Position numbers and translations under genes: made by a program. A DNA stretch of 51,597 nucleotides, taken from assembly GCF_034432235.1 (NCBI RefSeq), contig NZ_DAOUCJ010000087.1:1-51597 (forward strand), read 5' to 3'. The first letter of the stretch is position 1; every line of letters starts with the position of its first letter. Of this stretch, positions 44,357-51,597 are shown piece after piece. The notes below the pieces were generated by a model. That model made no database searches. It saw nothing but the letters and a program-made list of their open reading frames with translations, and was not told where the DNA came from. This DNA comes from Thermoflexus sp. Lineage in GTDB: Bacteria; Chloroflexota; Anaerolineae; Thermoflexales; Thermoflexaceae.

Positions 44357-45126
44357 TTTCGTCCGAAGGGAAACCGATTACCCTGTTTCCCCTGGAAGGA
44401 CTGCCCATCATCCGTCCTGGCGATGATCTGGTCGCTCTGCTGGCAGAGGCGTTGCGCCGCTGGGGAGGGCCGCAGGCGGGAGATGTGCTGGTGGTGGCGC
44501 AGAAAATCGTTTCGAAAGCGGAAGGCCGGTTCGTTCGCCTCTCCGAAGTGACCCCCTCTCCGCGCGCGCTGGAGCTGGCCCGGATCACGGGCAAGGATCC
44601 CCGCCTGCTGGAAGTCATCCTCTGGGACACCGCTGAGGTGCTCCGGGCGCGGCCGGGATTGATCATCGTCGAGCACCGCCTGGGGTTCATCTGCGCCAAC
44701 GCCGGCGTGGATCGCTCGAATGTGGCCCCCGAGGGGGAAGAGATCGTCCTCCGCCTGCCGGAGGATCCGGACGGCTCCGCCCGGCGGATCCGGGAGGGGA
44801 TCCAGCGCCGGTTCGGCGTGGATATCGGCGTGGTGATCGCGGATAGCCATGGCCGGGCGCACCGAAAGGGGGTGATCGGTGTGGCCATCGGGGTCAGCGG
44901 CCTCCCGGCGCTGGAAGACTGGCGAGGGCGTCCGGATCTCTTCGGCTACGTCCTGCAGCACACGGAGGTCGCGCTGGGGGATCTGCTGGCCTCGGCGGCG
45001 ACCCTGTTGCTGGGCCAGGCGGCCGAGGGCATCCCCGCCGTTCTGATCCGAGGCGTTCCCTTCACCCCCCGGGAGAGCTCCGCCCGCGAGCTGGTACGGG
45101 GGCGAGCGGATGATCTGTTCCGCTGA
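44353..45126 (+). CDS. cofE: Coenzyme F420-0:L-glutamate ligase
   Basis: This 257-residue ligase adds gamma-glutamate to F420-0. Family motifs: DVLVVAQKIVSKAEGR, FICANAGVDRSNV, VVIADSHGRAHRKGVIGVAIG and the GHTE-like HTEVALGDLLASAA. It forms an operon with npdG. The other F420 genes (cofC, cofD, cofG/H) are not in the window. It lacks the C-terminal reductase domain of actinobacterial FbiB. Confidence 0.95.
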   Translation: MISSEGKPITLFPLEGLPIIRPGDDLVALLAEALRRWGGPQAGDVLVVAQKIVSKAEGRFVRLSEVTPSPRALELARITGKDPRLLEVILWDTAEVLRARPGLIIVEHRLGFICANAGVDRSNVAPEGEEIVLRLPEDPDGSARRIREGIQRRFGVDIGVVIADSHGRAHRKGVIGVAIGVSGLPALEDWRGRPDLFGYVLQHTEVALGDLLASAATLLLGQAAEGIPAVLIRGVPFTPRESSARELVRGRADDLFR

Positions 45127-45164
45127 CCAGCAGGCAAAGCCTGATCCCCAAAGGAGCGAAGGCG

Positions 45165-46310
45165 ATGATCCTGTCGGGGATCCGCATTCTGGATCTCACC
45201 CGATTGCTGCCGGGACCTTTCGCCACGCAGTGGCTGGTGGCGATGGGCGCGGAGGTCATCCGCGTGGAGCCGCCGAACGGGGGTGACTGGCTTCGCGAGA
45301 TGCCCCCCTTTGTAGAGGGGATGGGCGCATGGTTTACCGCGGCGAATCGGGGCAAGAAGAGCGTGGCCATCGACCTCAAACAGCCTGAGGGGCGGGAGCT
45401 CTTCCTCCGCCTGGTTCGATCGGCCGATGGGGTGGTGGAGGGCTTTCGGCCGGGCGTGATGGCCCGGCTGGGCCTGGCCCCTGAGCTCCTCCTCCGCCAG
45501 CAACCCCGTCTGATTTATGCCTCCCTCACCGGCTATGGGGCCGGCAGCCGCTGGCGGGAACGGGCCGGGCATGATCTGAACTACCTTGCCCTGGCCGGCT
45601 TTCTGGGGCTCAACGGGCCGCGGGAGGGACCTCCGATGCCGCCGGCTGTGCCGGTCGCCGATTTCGGCGGGGCGATGGCGTTGGTGATCGCGGTGCTGGC
45701 CGGCCTCTTCTATCGCGAGCGGACCGGCCGGGGGGTCGTCCTGGACGCGTCGATCTTTGAGGTCGTGGTGACCTGGATGCAACCCTTCTGGCGGGCCCAT
45801 CGGGCAGGGCTCCCGGCAGCCCGGGAGGGGATGCCCCTCAACGGGGCTCTTCCATGTTACCGGGTGTATGTCACGGCGGATGGGGGGGCGATGGCGCTGG
45901 CGGCCCTGGAGCCGGCCTTTTGGCGTTCTTTCTGCGAAGCGGTGGGACATCCGGAGTGGATCCCCCGCGCCTTCGATCCGGCGCTCATCCCGGAGGTGGC
46001 CGCGCTGTTTCGGAGCCGGGCCCGGAGGGAATGGGAAGCCCTCCGGGAGACCCTCGATGCCTGCCTGGAACCGGTGCTGGAGCCGGCGGAAGCCATCCAG
46101 TTGCTGAGGGATCTTGCCCCTGCATTCCAGGATGAGCACCCATGCCTGCCGTTCACCCTGGATGGGAAACGGCTTGCGGCGATGGGCCCTCCTCCTCGTC
46201 TGGGGGAACACACGGTGGAGATCCTGAGGGGCATAGGAGTGGAAGCCGCTGACCTGGAGGACCTGGCGCGCCGGGGCATCATCCGGGCGGAGGGCGTGGA
46301 TGGAGCCTGA
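45165..46310 (+). CDS. CaiB/BaiF (class III) CoA-transferase
   Basis: This 381-residue family III CoA-transferase has GIRILDLTRLLPGPFATQW at the N-terminus and VIRVEPPNGGDW. The Asp in GHDLNYLALAG corresponds to the catalytic aspartate, and SLTGYGAGS to the CoA-binding region. The substrate is unknown; formyl-, carnitine-, alpha-methylacyl- and bile-acid-type enzymes all share this pattern. It follows cofE by 38 nt on the same strand, and converges on the FecR-like gene with 44 nt between stops and no clear terminator. Confidence 0.9.
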   Translation: MILSGIRILDLTRLLPGPFATQWLVAMGAEVIRVEPPNGGDWLREMPPFVEGMGAWFTAANRGKKSVAIDLKQPEGRELFLRLVRSADGVVEGFRPGVMARLGLAPELLLRQQPRLIYASLTGYGAGSRWRERAGHDLNYLALAGFLGLNGPREGPPMPPAVPVADFGGAMALVIAVLAGLFYRERTGRGVVLDASIFEVVVTWMQPFWRAHRAGLPAAREGMPLNGALPCYRVYVTADGGAMALAALEPAFWRSFCEAVGHPEWIPRAFDPALIPEVAALFRSRARREWEALRETLDACLEPVLEPAEAIQLLRDLAPAFQDEHPCLPFTLDGKRLAAMGPPPRLGEHTVEILRGIGVEAADLEDLARRGIIRAEGVDGA

Positions 46311-46354
46311 GCGCCATTGCCGCTTCGGTTCCACGGTCGACATCCGGCATGGCG

Positions 46355-47629
46355 TCACTCCTCCCCGATCAGCTCCAATTCCGAGAACATCACCGAATAA
46401 CTGTGGCCGGAGGCATAAATCCGCAGACGGGTGAGGGTAGCGGGGGGCGCCCCGATGGCCCGCAGCGATTCCATCAGGTTCCCCGAGTCGAAGGTATACC
46501 ATTCCCCCAGGGGGACTCGAATATGAACGTTATAAGGGGGCGGGCAAACCTGGGGGAGGCAGCTTTCCGGCGTTTGAGGACTCACTTCGCCGATGGCATA
46601 GAAGCCTTGTAGCCACTGGCGATCGCTGCCGTTGATGTCTTTATATTCCAGGCGGATCATCAGCGGACATTCGGTCCCCACGACCCCACATACTGCGACA
46701 TCCTGGGAGAGGATCTTCAGACTGATGTGCAACTGGAGCGAGCGGAAATCCCGCACATCCTGGTTGAGGACAAGGAAAACTCCGGTTTGGGCGTGATCGA
46801 ACCCGAAGCGTGAGATCGCCAGCACGCGACGGCCAGCCTCCGAAATTTGGGCCACTGCCCCCAGGCTTTCGCCGGGTTGCTTGACAAACCGGAAGATCGC
46901 CCATTGGCCGGGGGGAACCGGATCCTCCACACTTCGCTCCGGCAGGGGGGCCTGGAAAAGGCTCGGCAGCAGATTCCGCCCCGCTCCCAACGGTCCCTCC
47001 ACCCGGCCGTCCAGTCCAATGCGTGCCCGTTGATCGCTCCGCACGATCCGGATCCCGGTCGAGTTTCCCACCCGGGCCTCCCCAGAACGCACGGTGAAAT
47101 CCGTCCGGTCATTCTGGACTTCCACGGCCAGGGCCCCGGATAGCACTTCTGCCTGTCCATAGGGGGTCTGGATGACCAGCTCGAGGGCCCGCCGGCCTTC
47201 GAGGCGGATGACCCGGATCCGGCCGGCGCGGACGTAGAGGGTGAGGCGCGCCGGTTCCGGGCTGATCCCGAACCGCGGGTAACGGGCGTATCGCACTTCC
47301 ACCTGGGTGTTCGGATAGATCTGGATCGCTGCCAGGTCTGGAGGCGTGGGAAGCAATGGTTCGGAGAAGATCACCAGGCCCTGGGATTGGGCATCTGTGA
47401 TCAGAAGATCGCCTTCCGTCAGCCGGGAATAGGCAGCGCCAGGGGTGATCGCCACGGGCTCTCTCTCTGGATGCTCCAGGCGGAGGATCCCGGACAGGGC
47501 GGATACCCGAGCGGGCGTGCCGATATAGGCAGTGCGAAAATAAGTCATGATCCGCCACGGGATCAGGACGCTGAGCCCGATACAGATGGCGAAGGACAGC
47601 AGGAGGGTGATCCAGGCCAGGCGCTGCAC
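46355..47629 (-). CDS. Membrane-anchored protein with FecR-like beta domain
   Basis: This protein of about 424 residues begins at GTG 47629 with GAGG 6 nt before it; the frame extends upstream but overlaps acyP without similarity. A single N-terminal helix (LAWITLLLSFAICIGLSVLI) anchors it. The large extracytoplasmic part has beta repeats like FecR (VEVRYARY, ALELVIQTPYGQAEVLSGAL, DFTVRSGEARVGN). A Cys-rich loop (CLPQVCPPP) lies near the C-terminus. Polyelectrolyte or signal-sensing roles are possible. It starts 7 nt after the acyP stop. Confidence 0.8.
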   Translation of the reverse strand: MQRLAWITLLLSFAICIGLSVLIPWRIMTYFRTAYIGTPARVSALSGILRLEHPEREPVAITPGAAYSRLTEGDLLITDAQSQGLVIFSEPLLPTPPDLAAIQIYPNTQVEVRYARYPRFGISPEPARLTLYVRAGRIRVIRLEGRRALELVIQTPYGQAEVLSGALAVEVQNDRTDFTVRSGEARVGNSTGIRIVRSDQRARIGLDGRVEGPLGAGRNLLPSLFQAPLPERSVEDPVPPGQWAIFRFVKQPGESLGAVAQISEAGRRVLAISRFGFDHAQTGVFLVLNQDVRDFRSLQLHISLKILSQDVAVCGVVGTECPLMIRLEYKDINGSDRQWLQGFYAIGEVSPQTPESCLPQVCPPPYNVHIRVPLGEWYTFDSGNLMESLRAIGAPPATLTRLRIYASGHSYSVMFSELELIGEE

Positions 47630-47636
47630 CTGCGCC

Positions 47637-47954
47637 TCAGTCCACCTCGTAGCGGATGCGAAATCCCCGGAATTCACCGCTCGGCTTCTCCCAGTAGGTT
47701 TCCACGTAATCCACGCGGGCCGCTGGCGGGCCCTGCTGAAGGAAGGCGAGGAGGGCTTCCACCGCCGATCGTGGCCCTTCCGCCACCACCTCCACCGTGC
47801 CATCCGAGCGATTGGCCACCCAGCCCGTTAGACCGAGGGCCTCCGCTCGCAGCCGGGTGTAGTATCGGAAATTCACGCCCTGGACGATCCCATGCACAAT
47901 GGCGTGAAGCCGAACCTGTTCTTCATGCGGTTTTCGCTGGCCGATCCCTCCCAT
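47637..47954 (-). CDS. acyP: Acylphosphatase
   Basis: This 105-residue enzyme hydrolyses acyl phosphates. The core GIVQGVNFRYYTRLRAEALG holds the catalytic Arg, and VANRSDGTVEVVAEG the Asn and the conserved GTVEV. The N-terminus is about 12 residues longer than in the common 90-residue form. GGAGG precedes ATG 47954. It leads a two-gene operon with the FecR-like gene. Confidence 0.94.
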   Translation of the reverse strand: MGGIGQRKPHEEQVRLHAIVHGIVQGVNFRYYTRLRAEALGLTGWVANRSDGTVEVVAEGPRSAVEALLAFLQQGPPAARVDYVETYWEKPSGEFRGFRIRYEVD

Positions 47955-48207
47955 ATGGTGGCCTCCGGCCTCGAATGCGCTCTACATTTTAGCTCAGCTT
48001 GCCCGGATGCGATCGAGGAGGGAAAGCCATGCGTCTTCGGTCGTCCTCCATAGGACTTTGCATCCGCCCGGGTGGCCGCTGCTTGCCTTTTCCCTTCCAA
48101 GCTTACGCGGCTGGGCTCAAACTGCTCAAACCCATAGGAGGGAGGGCTTCCTCTCGATCTCTTGGGGAGTGGGGCGTGGAGAAATCCGAGGGGCCCCAGG
48201 CCCGGAA

Positions 48208-48451
48208 ATCTCCTGGAGGAGATCCCCGATCCTCAGTTGCCGGCTCGTGAAACTGAAGGTTTACTGATTCCTGTTCTGGGTTTTGCTCTGCCCCGTCGCG
48301 AACTCATGGCGCAGGCCGGCCCGGATCCCGGAGAGGGCGAATGGCTTCTCGCTCCCGGGGTTCATTCTTGGCCAGATCGTGGCCTGCGCTGGGGCTTGAA
48401 AGGTCCTTCCATCCTTCAGGGCTGGGGCTGGGCCGGCCAGCTCAGCCCCAG
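48208..48451 (+). promoter_or_regulatory. Structured 5' region ahead of the epimerase gene
   Basis: 47955-48475 has no gene that I can support. It holds several inverted repeats: 48208-48214 with 48217-48223 (7 bp); 48308-48317 with 48381-48390 (10 bp, 63-nt gap); 48422-48430 with 48443-48451 (9 bp, 12-nt loop). A weak promoter-like pair TTGCCG/TTTACT (48237-48265, 17-nt spacer) lies in front. The last stem is 24 nt ahead of ATG 48476. A leader RNA is possible. Confidence 0.35.
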
Positions 48452-48475
48452 GCTCCCGTGTCCGGAGGAGGTGCT

Positions 48476-49516
48476 ATGCGGGTTCTGATCACAGGCGGAG
48501 CGGGGTTCTTTGGCTTCCATATGGCCAACAAGCTGCTCCAGCATGGCCATGAAGTGATCCTGCTGGATATCGCGGATTACATTGAGGAGGATTACATTGG
48601 GCCGGTTTCGTTCCATAAGGGGGATGTGCGCGACCGCGAAACGGTGGATCGGGTCATGCGCGGCGTGGATGCGGTGATCCACGCCGCGGCGGCCTTGCCC
48701 TTGTGGCCCCGCCGGGAGATCTTCTCGGTGAATGTGGAGGGCACTCGAACGGTGCTGGAGAGCGCCCTGGCCCACGGCGTCCGGCGCGTGGTGTTTATCT
48801 CCTCCACCGCTGTCTATGGCATCCCCAGGAAACATCCGATCGTGGAGGACGATCCGCTCCATGGCGTTGGGCCTTACGGCCAGAGCAAGATCCTGGCCGA
48901 GCGGGTCTGTCAGTCTTTCCGGGAACGCGGGCTGGTGGTGACCATCATCCGCCCCAAGACCTTCATCGGGCCCGGCCGACTGGGTGTGTTCCAGATCCTG
49001 TTTGACTGGGTGGAGCGTGGGAAGCCGATCCCGATCATCGGCAGCGGCAGAAACCGCTACCAGCTGCTGGATGTGGATGATCTGACCGACGCCATTGTGC
49101 TGGCCCTTACCGTGGATGCCGGTCAGGCAAATGACACGTTCAATATCGGCGCCGAGCGATTCGGAACGGTTCGAGAGGACGTGCAGGCCCTTTGCGATCA
49201 CGCGGGCACCGGGGCGCGGGTCTGGCCGCTGCCCGCCCGGCCGGTGAAGGCGGCCCTTGCTCTCTTTGAGATGTTGCGCCTCTCTCCGCTGTATCGATGG
49301 GTTTATGGGACAGCCGATAAAGATTCTTTTGTGAGCATTGAGCGGGCGAAAGCGAAGCTGGGATGGCGCCCTCGCTACAGCAATGCGGAATCCCTGATCC
49401 GAACTTACGAATGGTATCTGGCCCACAAAACGGAGCTGGCGGGCAAGGTGGGCGTCACCCATCGGGTGGCGTGGGATCAGGGGATCCTGCGGGTGATCCG
49501 GGATTTGTTGCCATAG
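48476..49516 (+). CDS. NAD-dependent epimerase/dehydratase (extended SDR)
   Basis: This 346-residue extended short-chain dehydrogenase has the NAD motif TGGAGFFGFHMA at the start, DAVIHAAA, FISSTAVYG, and the catalytic YGQSK (Tyr and Lys). It is related to UDP-glucose 4-epimerase and similar sugar-nucleotide enzymes; the exact substrate is unclear. GGAGGAGG precedes ATG 48476. The upstream open frame is not protein-like. It stands just before the MBL-fold hydrolase gene. Confidence 0.92.
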   Translation: MRVLITGGAGFFGFHMANKLLQHGHEVILLDIADYIEEDYIGPVSFHKGDVRDRETVDRVMRGVDAVIHAAAALPLWPRREIFSVNVEGTRTVLESALAHGVRRVVFISSTAVYGIPRKHPIVEDDPLHGVGPYGQSKILAERVCQSFRERGLVVTIIRPKTFIGPGRLGVFQILFDWVERGKPIPIIGSGRNRYQLLDVDDLTDAIVLALTVDAGQANDTFNIGAERFGTVREDVQALCDHAGTGARVWPLPARPVKAALALFEMLRLSPLYRWVYGTADKDSFVSIERAKAKLGWRPRYSNAESLIRTYEWYLAHKTELAGKVGVTHRVAWDQGILRVIRDLLP

Positions 49517-49618
49517 CCGGAGGCGAGGCCGTCTCGGGGGGTTGCGGGGAAGGCGCCGAGCCCCATACCATGAAACGTCTCCGCGATGCCGCGAAGTCGT
49601 GAGGAATGGAGGTCATGG

Positions 49619-50644
49619 ATGCGAGGACCGTGGGAAGAGCGGGACGGGGTATTGCGCTACCGGACGCGAAGCGGGGCGGAGCTCTATCGCCTCCCGACGC
49701 GTCTTTTCCCGGAGCTGGATGGGTATGTTTATCTCATTCTGACCGACCGCCATCGCATTCTGGTGGATGCAGGCTCGGGGTTGCCGGAAAGTCGGGAGGA
49801 TCTTCAGCGAGGCCTGGAAATCGTGCGGGCCCGCTATGGATGCCCGGTGGATCTTCCTGACCTGACCGCGATCCTGATCACCCACGGCCATATCGACCAT
49901 TTCGGGGGGGTGACCTTCGTTCGCCAGCAGAGCGCAGCGCCGGTGTTTGTGCATGAGCTGGATCGTCGGGTGCTGGTAAACTATCCCGAACGGCTGATCA
50001 CTGTGGCGCGGGAGCTGCGGCATTTCCTGAGCCAGGCCGGTGTCTCGGCGGAACGACGGACCGCTCTTCTTGACCTCTATCTCAGCATGAAAACGATGTT
50101 CCAGTCCACCTCCGTAGAGGGCTGGTTGACGGATGGCGAGCTGCTCTTCGGGATCCTCCGGGTGTATCACACCCCCGGGCATTGCCCGGGCCAGGTCTGC
50201 CTCCAGATCGATGAGGTGTTGCTGACCTCCGACCATATCCTGGCGCATACCACCCCTCACCAGGCCCCGGAGCGCATCACCCGTTATACGGGCCTGGGGC
50301 ATTACCTGGAGTCCCTGCGTCGAGTGGCGGCGATCCCGGACATCGCTCTGGCGTTCGGTGGGCATGAGGACCCCATCCTGGATCTCTATGAGCGGATTGC
50401 GGCGATCGAGGCGTTTCATCGCCAGCGCCTGGAGCGAGTTCTGGAGATCTGTCAAGAGCCCCGCACCATTCTGGAGATCTCCAAGGCGCTCTTCGGCCGA
50501 CAGTATGGCTATGGAGTGCTCCTGGCCCTCCTGGAGGCAGGGGCGCATGTGGAGTATCTCTACGACCGGGGTTATCTGCAGGTGGCGAATCTGGACCAGC
50601 TGGAGCGGGATCCCGAGGCGCCGATCCGCTATCGGAGGCTGTAG
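49619..50644 (+). CDS. MBL-fold metallohydrolase with C-terminal winged helix
   Basis: This 341-residue protein has the metallo-beta-lactamase motif THGHIDHFGG (HxHxDH), the third His in YHTPGHCPG, the Asp in TSDHIL and the last His in GGHEDP. A C-terminal domain (about 265-335) looks like the winged helix found in lactamase-like nucleases and thioesterases. The substrate is unknown. ATG 49619 has GGAGG 6 nt upstream; an ATG at 49586 would add 11 residues. It abuts the next gene directly. Confidence 0.9.
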   Translation: MRGPWEERDGVLRYRTRSGAELYRLPTRLFPELDGYVYLILTDRHRILVDAGSGLPESREDLQRGLEIVRARYGCPVDLPDLTAILITHGHIDHFGGVTFVRQQSAAPVFVHELDRRVLVNYPERLITVARELRHFLSQAGVSAERRTALLDLYLSMKTMFQSTSVEGWLTDGELLFGILRVYHTPGHCPGQVCLQIDEVLLTSDHILAHTTPHQAPERITRYTGLGHYLESLRRVAAIPDIALAFGGHEDPILDLYERIAAIEAFHRQRLERVLEICQEPRTILEISKALFGRQYGYGVLLALLEAGAHVEYLYDRGYLQVANLDQLERDPEAPIRYRRL

Positions 50645-50980
50645 ATGGAGCGCTGGATAAACATCGGCATCGCGTGGTTGATCATCGCGGCGGTGGCCCT
50701 TATCCAGGAGCGCTCCCGGGTTCTGGCAGGGATCCTGGCGGCTATGCCGTTGAGCATCCCCCTGGCCATGTGGATCGTCTATGCGGAAACCCGGGATCTG
50801 GGACAGACCGCCCAGTTCACCCGGTCCGTCTTTCTGGCCCTGATCCCCTCGCTGGGGTTCGTCCTTGCCACCTGGCTACTGCTCGCCCGTCGCGTTCCCT
50901 TTGGATGGAGCCTGCTGGGAGGATATGGGGTCTGGCTGGGGATGTTGCTCATATGGCGATGGCTGGGGATCCTGCGTTGA
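50645..50980 (+). CDS. Small membrane protein
   Basis: This 111-residue protein has 3-4 transmembrane helices (IGIAWLIIAAVALI, VLAGILAAMPLSIPLAMWIV, SVFLALIPSLGFVLATWLLL, GYGVWLGMLLIWRWLGIL) and short charged loops (QERSR, AETRDLGQ). It resembles small GlpM- or DUF3147-like integral proteins, but I cannot assign a family. Its ATG directly follows the upstream stop codon. Its last 105 nt overlap the sensor kinase on the other strand. Confidence 0.72.
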   Translation: MERWINIGIAWLIIAAVALIQERSRVLAGILAAMPLSIPLAMWIVYAETRDLGQTAQFTRSVFLALIPSLGFVLATWLLLARRVPFGWSLLGGYGVWLGMLLIWRWLGILR

Positions 50981-51597
50981 ATCCTCTCGAAGGCGCGGCA
51001 TGGCAGGAAGCGTGGGACGGGTCGAGCGGCAGGGGAGTAGAACGGTGAACGTGCTCCCTTTCCCGACTTCGCTTTCCGCCCATACCCGCCCGCCATGGCG
51101 CTCCACGATCGATTTCACAATGGCCAGGCCCAGGCCCGTCCCTTCCGCGGCTTCGCCCTCGCGTCGGACACGGTAGAACTTGCTGAAAATATGGGGGAGA
51201 TCGGCCGGCGGGATCCCTACTCCAGTGTCGCTGACCTGCACCGTGATGTGGCCCTCCTGTTCCCGAGCCCGCACGGTGATCCGTCCGCCCGGAGGCGTAT
51301 ATTTCACCGCATTGCTCAGCAGGTTGAGGAACACCTGCTCCAGACGCCGGGGGTCCCCCTGAATGGGCGGGAGATCGGCCGGGAGATCCAGGATCAGGGT
51401 GTGCTGCTTTCCTTCGGCCTGAGGACGGATGATCTGGACAGCTCCATCCAGGATCCTGGCCAGCGAGCAGATCTCCATGGAGAGGGCATACCCGGACTCC
51501 AGCCGGGAGAGATCCAGCAGGTTGTTCAATAGCTCCACGATAGTCTGCATTGCCCGTTCCACCTTTTCCACGAACTCTTGCTGACGGGGGTTCAGGG
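50876..51597 (-). CDS. Sensor histidine kinase, C-terminal part (5' end beyond window)
   Basis: The visible 240 codons cover the tail of the dimerisation helix (LNPRQQEFVEKVERAMQ, downstream of the phosphorylated His) and the full ATPase domain. The N box is LEQVFLNLLSNAVKYTPPGG, G1 is DTGVGIPP, the F box is IFSKFYR and G2 is GTGLGLAIVK. The family normally ends near FTVLLPC; here about 50 more residues (RSTRPTLPAMPRLREDSTQD and on) run to a stop inside the convergent membrane-protein gene. The sensor region and any partner regulator lie outside the window. Confidence 0.9.
   Translation of the reverse strand, partial: LNPRQQEFVEKVERAMQTIVELLNNLLDLSRLESGYALSMEICSLARILDGAVQIIRPQAEGKQHTLILDLPADLPPIQGDPRRLEQVFLNLLSNAVKYTPPGGRITVRAREQEGHITVQVSDTGVGIPPADLPHIFSKFYRVRREGEAAEGTGLGLAIVKSIVERHGGRVWAESEVGKGSTFTVLLPCRSTRPTLPAMPRLREDSTQDPQPSPYEQHPQPDPISSQQAPSKGNATGEQ

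Noticed and set aside
1..51597. CRISPR arrays, insertion sequences, prophage or integrase genes
   Set aside because: No regularly spaced direct repeats, transposase motifs or phage proteins were seen.

Overview
This 51.6 kb window is a GC-rich (estimated mid-60s % GC), densely packed bacterial chromosome segment. No rRNA, tRNA, transposase, phage gene or CRISPR array was seen. The mix of genes fits a thermophilic member of the Chloroflexota, perhaps a Thermoflexus relative: a GH57 glucan enzyme, a CoxL-type molybdenum hydroxylase cluster, F420 genes, membrane-bound NfeD and a BMP-type nucleoside importer. That placement is inference, because no phylogenetic marker gene was analysed.

Layout. 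1-7.3 kb (minus): a Uma2-type nuclease cut by the window edge, the coxE/coxD accessory pair, then the coxG-S-L-M operon with a consensus promoter (7321-7350) and an intrinsic terminator (2842-2895). 7.6-11.6 kb (plus): leucyl aminopeptidase, then a GH57 enzyme whose promoter carries a LacI-type palindrome. 11.8-14.5 kb (plus): a phnD-phnC-phnE importer. 14.5-15.55 kb: a 1 kb gene-free stretch, then a small coiled-coil/winged-helix protein. 16-21.8 kb (minus): an orphan protein and a nucleoside ABC importer (BMP lipoprotein, ATPase, two permeases) with a terminator after the binding-protein gene. 21.9-25.5 kb (minus): nfeD, a degenerate response regulator, a membrane protein and dcd. 25.8-29.5 kb (plus): Xaa-Pro peptidase, two uncharacterised proteins and a D-2-hydroxyacid dehydrogenase. 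29.5-34.9 kb (plus): an arginine operon, argC-argB-argD-argA-argG, preceded by a promoter, an arginine-rich leader ORF and a terminator. 34.9-38.3 kb (minus): a degraded gene, then nitrilase, nadD and obgE. 38.4-43 kb (plus): a PPDK-N protein, a frameshifted nuclease-like gene and tgt. 43.1-46.3 kb: a coiled-coil protein (minus), then npdG-cofE for F420 and a CoA-transferase (plus). 46.3-48 kb (minus): a FecR-like membrane protein and acylphosphatase. 48.2-51 kb (plus): a sugar epimerase, an MBL-fold hydrolase and a small membrane protein, then the end of a sensor kinase (minus).

The strongest unexpected signal is the argC leader (29572-29788). A near-consensus promoter drives a 31-codon ORF with four Arg codons in seven positions. 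A perfect intrinsic terminator follows, and its loop and 3' arm are complementary over 11 nt to a segment inside the ORF. This looks like ribosome-mediated arginine attenuation. A second window-wide signal is the heavy over-representation of GATC, in coding and non-coding DNA alike.
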